Position numbers and translations under genes: made by a program
The notes under the pieces: generated by a model
The model's database searches: none
Seen by the model: only the letters and a program-made list of their open reading frames with translations
Told to the model about the DNA's origin: nothing
From: Thioalkalivibrio sp.
GTDB lineage: Bacteria > Pseudomonadota > Gammaproteobacteria > SpSt-1174
Assembly: GCA_011046015.1 (NCBI GenBank)
Contig: DSBO01000041.1
Coordinates: forward strand, 1-10,422
DNA length: 10,422 nt
Reading direction: 5' to 3'
In this document: piece by piece, positions 6,618-10,422 of the stretch
Numbering within the stretch: position 1 is the first letter of the stretch
How the letters are laid out: each line of letters begins with the position of its first letter

Positions 6618-7034
6618 GTAGGAGCGATGACAATCGCGAGGGTTGGCTTAGACAGGCAGCGGCTTTCGCGGCTTGCACCGCTCCTACGGTGCGGTTCTGG
6701 TAGGAGCGATGACAATCGCGAAGGGGTGGCTGTGGCAGGCAGCGGCGGCATCGCGGCTTGCACCGCTCCTACGGTTCGGCATCGGTAGGAGCGCTGCGAG
6801 GCGCGATTCGGGGTGTCGCGGCATCATCCGTGCATCGGTATCGCGACTTTCGTCGCTCCTACGGTTCGGTTCTGGTAGGAGCGATGACAATCGCGAAGGG
6901 GTGGCTTTGGCAGGCAGCGGCGTTTCGCGGCTTGCACCGCTCCTACGGCCCGGGTCTGGTAGGAGCGCTGCGAGGCGCGATCGGTTGTGGCGGCATCATC
7001 CGTGCATGGGTATCGCGGCTTGCACCGCTCCTGC
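6618..7034. repeat. REP array D (five complete pairs)
   Basis: Ten intact monomers form five plus/minus pairs: 6618-6639 with 6665-6687, 6700-6721 with 6750-6772, 6785-6806 with 6840-6862, 6875-6896 with 6924-6946, and 6959-6980 with 7012-7034 (last copy CTGC instead of CTAC). Plus copies at 6618, 6700 and 6875 are the GCGAT/ATCGC, loop GACA family. Plus copies at 6785 and 6959 have stem GCGCT/GGCGC with loop GCGA, a family seen only here. Their inner spacers share GCGGCATCATCCGTGCAT, unlike the other spacers. Minus copies are the loop GCAA family, except 6840, which is the loop GAAA family. The array separates ybeY from corC. Confidence 0.92.
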
Positions 7035-7119
7035 GGTAGCGCACGCGGGACATATCAGGATAATCGGCGGTTCGTGCGCATCGCTGACGGAAGTCTTGCA
7101 TCAGCTTCGCCGGGCATAC

Positions 7120-7170
7120 ATGCGGGGCTTGTTGGCGGACGAGAACATCGACCGACCAGGGTCACGCTAG
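7120..7170 (+). pseudogene. Possible relic of a DUF5615 (PIN-like) gene start
   Basis: The frame reads MRGLLADENIDRPGSR and then stops at TAG. This recalls the N-terminus of DUF5615 PIN-like toxin proteins, which commonly begin like M(K/R)FLADEN(V/I)DRP. Nothing downstream continues the family in any frame I could follow. With only about ten matching residues, chance resemblance is quite possible. Confidence 0.2.
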
Positions 7171-7253
7171 ACGAGCTGAGCCCAAGGCCGAATGCTTGCC
7201 TGAAATCGGTTGGGATATCGCCCCACCATCGACTGCGGGCTAAATTTTTACAT

Positions 7254-7282
7254 CGGACCACTGACCACGGACAACGGACAGC
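7254..7282. repeat. CGGACCACTGACC-type dispersed intergenic repeat
   Basis: The stretch starts CGGACCACTGACC and ends CGGACAACGGACAGC, with internal near-repeats of GGACNAC. On the other strand it reads like the common TGGTCAGTGGTCCG-type repeats of environmental proteobacteria. It ends six bases before the corC ATG, so it would lie in the corC leader. A related but shorter stretch (TGGTCGTGGTCTGTGGTCA) occurs after yjbH near 2615-2632. Confidence 0.5.
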
Positions 7283-7288
7283 TTTTAA

Positions 7289-8161
7289 ATGAAAGAAGAT
7301 CGACCTAGTACCTCTCCCTCCCAGGCTCGCTGGCTGGATCGTTTGAGCCAGGTGTTGCTGGGGGAGCCCCGGGACCGGGAGCAGTTGATCGAGCTGCTGC
7401 GCGGTGCGCAGCAGCGCGAGCTGCTGGATATCGACGCGCTGGCGATGATCGAGGGCGTGTTGCAGGTCTCGGAGATGCAGGTGCGGGACATCATGATCCC
7501 GCGCTCGCAGATGGTGGTGGTCGAGCAGGATGCGCGGGTGGCGGAGATGCTGCCGGTGATTATCGACTCGGCGCATTCGCGTTTTCCGGTGGTGGGCGAC
7601 AGCCGGGACGACGTGGAGGGCATTCTGCTGGCGAAGGACCTGCTGCGCTTTTACGCGGCGGAGCAGAGCGAAGAGGAGTTCGACATCCAGGACTATCTGC
7701 GCCCGGCAGTCTTCATTCCCGAGAGCAAGCGTCTGAACGTGCTGCTCAACGAGTTTCGCAACAGCCACAACCACATGGCGATCGTGGTGGACGAGTACGG
7801 CGGTGTGTCGGGCCTGGTGACCATCGAGGACGTGCTGGAGCAGATCGTGGGCGAGATCGACGACGAGCACGACATCGTCGATGACGGCCATGACATCCTG
7901 CGCCATACCGACAACCGCTATACCGTCAAGGCGCTAACGCCCATCGACGAGTTCAACGAGTATTTCGGCACCGACTACAGCGACGAGGAGTTCGACACCA
8001 TCGGCGGTCTGCTCATGAACCGCTTCGGCCACGTACCCAAGCGCGGCGAGGAGATCACCGTCGATCACTTCGGCTTCAAGGTACTGCGCGCCGACAACCG
8101 GCGCATCCACCTGCTGCAGCTGAGTCTGCAGCCGAATGGCGGCGACGAGAGCGGGATCTGA
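7289..8161 (+). CDS. corC: CorC/YbeX family CBS-domain protein
   Basis: This cytoplasmic CBS-pair protein is historically linked to Mg/Co efflux and, as YbeX, to ribosome and magnesium homeostasis. The product has 290 residues, the usual size for the soluble form. After a charged N-terminus, the family segment VRDIMIPRSQMVVVE (about 65-79) opens the first CBS motif. The second CBS region, containing MAIVVDEYGGVSGLVTIEDVLEQIVGEI, runs from about 130 to 188. A CorC/HlyC transporter-associated domain (DTIGGLLMNRFGHVPKRGE) occupies about 205-282. No membrane segments are present, which excludes the long HlyC/CorB type. The ATG at 7289 has only a weak GGA upstream, so initiation may be inefficient. 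lnt follows after six bases. REP array D separates it from its usual neighbour ybeY. Confidence 0.95.
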   Translation: MKEDRPSTSPSQARWLDRLSQVLLGEPRDREQLIELLRGAQQRELLDIDALAMIEGVLQVSEMQVRDIMIPRSQMVVVEQDARVAEMLPVIIDSAHSRFPVVGDSRDDVEGILLAKDLLRFYAAEQSEEEFDIQDYLRPAVFIPESKRLNVLLNEFRNSHNHMAIVVDEYGGVSGLVTIEDVLEQIVGEIDDEHDIVDDGHDILRHTDNRYTVKALTPIDEFNEYFGTDYSDEEFDTIGGLLMNRFGHVPKRGEEITVDHFGFKVLRADNRRIHLLQLSLQPNGGDESGI

Positions 8162-8167
8162 CCCTGC

Positions 8168-9676
8168 ATGAGGCTGATGGAATGGCTCGCACGCCGGCCA
8201 AGGCTGGGTGATTTTCTCGCGCTCGGGGCCGGCGCGGTCCTGCCGCTGGCCTTCGCGCCCGTCGAGTGGCGGGTGCTGTCCATTCTTTCACCTGCACTGC
8301 TGTTCCTGCTGTGGCTGGGCGCGACACCCCGGCGCGCGTTCTGGCGCGGCTACCTGTTCGGCCTGGGCCAGTTCGGCGTGGGCGTGTCCTGGGTGTACAA
8401 CAGCATCCACCTGTTCGGCAACGCGGTGGCCCCGCTGGCGGGCCTGTTCACCGCGCTGTTCGTTGCCTTCCTCGCCCTCTACCCGGCGGTGACCGGCGGC
8501 CTGCTGGCCCGCTTCGGCCGACGTTTCCGGCTGTCCATGCCGGCCATGCTGGCGGTGCTGCCGTTTGGCTGGGTCCTTTACGAGTGGGTGCGCGGCTGGC
8601 TCTTCACCGGCTTTCCCTGGCTGTTGCTCGGTCATCCGCAGGTCGACACCTGGCTCGGCGGTTACGTGCCCACGCTCGGTACCTACGGGGCAAGCCTGGC
8701 GGTGGCGCTGGTGGCCACCGCGTTGGCGGGACTGGTCGTGCTCGCCGGCCGCGCCCGCTGGCTGGCGCTCGGCAGTGCCGCGATCCTGGTCATGGGTGGC
8801 ATGCTGCTGTCATCCGTGCAGTGGACGCGGCCGGCCGGCGACGTGCTGACCGTGAGTATCGTGCAGCCGTCGATCGCGCAGGAAGACAAGTGGCGGCGTG
8901 AGCAGTTCCAGCCCACCCTGGACGTCTACGAGAAGCTCACCCGCGCTCACTTCGGCCGCGACCTGATCGTCTGGCCGGAATCGGCCATTCCCGCCACCTT
9001 CGGCCAGGTGGCCGAGGACTACCTGCTGCCGCTGGCGGCGGACGCCCGGGCCCACGGGACGGCGCTGGTCACCGGCATCTTCGTGCGCGACCCGACCGAC
9101 GGCACCTACTACAACAGCCTGGTGGCGCTGGACCGCGGCATCGACGTCTACGACAAGCGCCACCTCGTGCCCTTCGGCGAGTACACCCCGCTGCGCGGTC
9201 TGCTGGGCTGGATCGACCGGTACGTGGTGATCCCCATGTCGGACCTGGGCCGCGGCACCGGCCGGCCGCTGCTGAGCGTGAACGGCTATCCGGTTGGGGC
9301 CTCCATCTGCTACGAGGACGCGTTCGGCGAGGAGGTGATCGAGGCCCTGCCCGAGGCCGCCTACCTCATCAACGTCAGCAACGACGCCTGGTTCGGTGAC
9401 AGCCTCGCCCCCTGGCAGCACCTGGAGCTGGCGCGGGTACGCTCGCTGGAAACCGGCCGCTGGATGGTGCGCGCCACCAACACCGGCGTCTCCGCCGTCA
9501 TCGACGCCCGCGGCCGGATTGCGGCGATCTCGCCCCAGTTCGAACTGCACGTGCTCAACGCCGAGATCCAGCCGTACGTCGGCGTCACGCCGTATGCCCG
9601 CTGGGGGAACTGGCCGGTCGCGGGGATGGCGATTCTGGTGTTCGTGCTGCTCGCCGGGATGCGATGGCGGCGATAA
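8168..9676 (+). CDS. lnt: Apolipoprotein N-acyltransferase
   Basis: This inner-membrane enzyme transfers a fatty acyl chain from phospholipid to the N-terminal cysteine of apolipoproteins, the last step of lipoprotein maturation. The product has 502 residues. Hydrophobic membrane segments fill about 15-210, and a last one at 482-498 follows the catalytic domain. The nitrilase-like domain (about 220-470) carries the triad E271 (WPESAIP), K330 (YDKRHLVPFGEY) and C381 (SICYEDAF), with supporting E338 and E383. All key residues are intact. The ATG at 8168 is six bases after the corC stop with only a weak ribosome binding site, which suggests coupling to corC. A second ATG at 8177 has an even closer AGG and is less likely. 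Confidence 0.97.
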   Translation: MRLMEWLARRPRLGDFLALGAGAVLPLAFAPVEWRVLSILSPALLFLLWLGATPRRAFWRGYLFGLGQFGVGVSWVYNSIHLFGNAVAPLAGLFTALFVAFLALYPAVTGGLLARFGRRFRLSMPAMLAVLPFGWVLYEWVRGWLFTGFPWLLLGHPQVDTWLGGYVPTLGTYGASLAVALVATALAGLVVLAGRARWLALGSAAILVMGGMLLSSVQWTRPAGDVLTVSIVQPSIAQEDKWRREQFQPTLDVYEKLTRAHFGRDLIVWPESAIPATFGQVAEDYLLPLAADARAHGTALVTGIFVRDPTDGTYYNSLVALDRGIDVYDKRHLVPFGEYTPLRGLLGWIDRYVVIPMSDLGRGTGRPLLSVNGYPVGASICYEDAFGEEVIEALPEAAYLINVSNDAWFGDSLAPWQHLELARVRSLETGRWMVRATNTGVSAVIDARGRIAAISPQFELHVLNAEIQPYVGVTPYARWGNWPVAGMAILVFVLLAGMRWRR

Positions 9677-9703
9677 GGGATGGGCGTTTAGGGGCTGTAA
9701 TAA

Positions 9704-9761
9704 GTGGTCACCCGGTCGTCATCCCCCCTTTTTCGTCATCCCGGCGAAGGCCGGGACCCAG
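9704..9761. repeat. Dispersed GTCATCCC hairpin element, copy 2
   Basis: The block 9704-9725 is identical to 2626-2647. It is followed by CCCTTTTTC and a second GTCATCCC (9735-9742). That leads into a perfect hairpin of CCCGGC (9740-9745), loop GAAG and GCCGGG (9750-9755), then ACCCAGC. Compared with copy 1, GTCATCCC is present twice, 17 bases apart. The hairpin lies between the converging lnt and ybeL-like genes and could hinder read-through, but its T-run is upstream rather than downstream. Confidence 0.7.
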
Positions 9762-9863
9762 CGTCGGTGCTGCCGGAGGCCATCCAGCCCCACGGCTGCC
9801 GGTTGTCCTCCGCTGTGGCCTACGCGCCCTCCATGGCCAGGAAGCCTTTGCAACAGCCTGCCT

Positions 9864-10382
9864 TCAAGGCCTCTTGCGCGTGAACGTCGTGGCGTGGCAC
9901 TTGGGGCAGGGCGGGACGTGGCCTGCCTTCTGGAAGTGGAGTTCTTCGCCGCATTCGCTGCAGGTGAGGGTGCCGGGGCCGGTGATCTCGCCCGTCTGGT
10001 AGATGTTGGCGACCTTGGCGCGGGCAGCGATCTCGGCGAGTTCGACACGGGTCTTGTCGGCCACCGAGGTGATGAGGTCGAGCAGGTTGGCCTCGATGAG
10101 TTCCAGGTCCATGTGGAACCAGGTGCCGATGTCCTCGCCGCTGTCGTGCAGGTACTCGCCGATCTCGGACAGGTCGCGGCGGATGTAGCTGGCGATCTCC
10201 TCCGCTTCTTCGCGGGTGGTCTCGCCGAGTTCGACCGTCTTCTCGCGGGCCGTCTCCAGGGCGTGCTCGATGCGCGGGCGGGTCTTCTCCTCGGCCTCTT
10301 CGAGCGTGTGCTTCACGCGCTCCATCATGCGGTGGTAGAGGTCGAGGCGCTGTTCTTCGCGCGGCTTCTGGCTGTCGGTCAT
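9864..10382 (-). CDS. ybeL: YbeL-like zinc-ribbon protein (DUF1451)
   Basis: The product has 172 residues and unknown biochemical function. Residues 1-120 are strongly charged and probably alpha-helical or coiled-coil, with the family-like stretch ELGETTREEAEEIASYIRRDL. The C-terminus has a zinc ribbon with C141, C144, C159 and C162 (TCSECGEELHF and PPCPKCH). The segment YQTGEITGPGTLTC parallels E. coli YbeL (YHSGEVVGLGNLVC), which supports the assignment. The gene points towards lnt. Its ATG at 10382 has a strong Shine-Dalgarno sequence (AAAGGAG) with nine bases of spacing. Its promoter reaches the window edge, so a divergent gene may start just outside; in E. coli leuS is the neighbour of ybeL, but that is only an expectation here. 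Confidence 0.9.
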   Translation of the reverse strand: MTDSQKPREEQRLDLYHRMMERVKHTLEEAEEKTRPRIEHALETAREKTVELGETTREEAEEIASYIRRDLSEIGEYLHDSGEDIGTWFHMDLELIEANLLDLITSVADKTRVELAEIAARAKVANIYQTGEITGPGTLTCSECGEELHFQKAGHVPPCPKCHATTFTRKRP

Positions 10383-10390
10383 CGCGGGTC

Positions 10391-10418
10391 GCTCCTTTAG
10401 GGTTATTGCCTTATAGCA
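10391..10418 (-). promoter_or_regulatory. ybeL-like gene ribosome binding site and extended -10
   Basis: On the minus strand, TGCTATAAG (10418-10410) is an extended -10 (TG, one base, then TATAAG, five of six consensus bases). AAAGGAG (10398-10392) is the ribosome binding site, nine bases before the ATG. The expected leader is about 20 bases. The -35 would lie outside the window. Confidence 0.55.
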
Positions 10419-10422
10419 TAAA

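Larger units (their letters stand above)
7035..7288. other. Intergenic stretch between array D and corC
   Basis: I see no credible complete gene in these 254 bases. They hold a possible 17-codon gene relic (7120-7170) and, next to corC, a CGGACCACTGACC-type dispersed repeat (7254-7282). GATAAT at 7059-7064 is a possible -10, but no matching -35 is visible. No clear corC promoter can be assigned. Confidence 0.5.

Noticed and set aside
6673..7170. Plus-strand open frame through array D
   Set aside because: The product is repeated SLLRF/RSDDNRE-type sequence created by REP units. The same strings arise in arrays B and C, so it is not a conserved protein.
7055..7906. Minus-strand open frame opposite corC
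   Set aside because: It is a shadow of corC; its tail WSVVRC-like sequence is just the translated dispersed repeat.
9735..9761. Intrinsic terminator after lnt
   Set aside because: The GCCGGG hairpin is perfect, but the T-run lies before the stem on the + strand, and on the - strand the stem is followed by A-rich sequence. It matches a dispersed repeat better.
10383..10400. REP remnant before the ybeL-like gene
   Set aside because: GGAGCGA recalls the REP core, but there is no GTAG head or hairpin. It is explained by the Shine-Dalgarno sequence.

Overview
The window looks like a GC-rich gammaproteobacterial chromosome. Five genes lie in the conserved order miaB, PhoH-like ybeZ, ybeY, ybeX/corC, lnt, a housekeeping block typical of Gammaproteobacteria. 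A ybeL-like zinc-ribbon gene follows, and in E. coli ybeL also sits near this locus. The abundant GTAG-type REP sequences and high GC would fit a Chromatiales/Ectothiorhodospiraceae-like or pseudomonad-like relative. I cannot name the species from the sequence alone.

Layout: 1-383 is the right part of a REP array cut by the window edge. 495-2606 (+) encodes a YjbH-type outer-membrane protein. 2607-3325 is non-coding and holds two dispersed repeats plus a second REP array. 3326-4693 (+) is miaB, with a perfect TATAAT so close to the ATG that the mRNA may be leaderless. 4694-5142 holds a third REP array and a TATAAT just before ybeZ. 5143-6150 (ybeZ) and 6147-6605 (ybeY) overlap by four bases. 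6606-7288 holds a fourth REP array and a possible gene relic. 7289-8161 (corC) and 8168-9676 (lnt) are six bases apart. 9677-9863 holds another dispersed repeat. 9864-10382 (-) is the ybeL-like gene, with its own ribosome binding site and extended -10 at the right edge.

How the genes relate: MiaB methylthiolates tRNA, YbeY and the PhoH-like ATPase act in rRNA maturation and RNA quality control, CorC/YbeX is a cytoplasmic CBS-domain protein linked to ion and ribosome homeostasis, and Lnt performs the last acylation of lipoproteins. In many relatives ybeZ-ybeY-ybeX-lnt is one tight operon. Here it is split into ybeZ-ybeY and corC-lnt by 683 bases that include five REP pairs.

The main point of interest is the REP system. 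I count 36 intact REP monomers, 18 on each strand, in four intergenic clusters and none in a coding region. Every monomer reads GTAGGA, a five-base-pair hairpin with a four-base loop, then GA. There are four stem families with compensatory base changes, and three of them have GNRA loops in the GTAG-strand reading. The pairs are asymmetric: two families occur only on the + strand and the other two only on the - strand, so all arrays point the same way. No transposase is present, so mobility would need a RAYT-type enzyme encoded elsewhere. This resembles the known REP/BIME/REPIN class. I cannot tell whether this particular set has been described.
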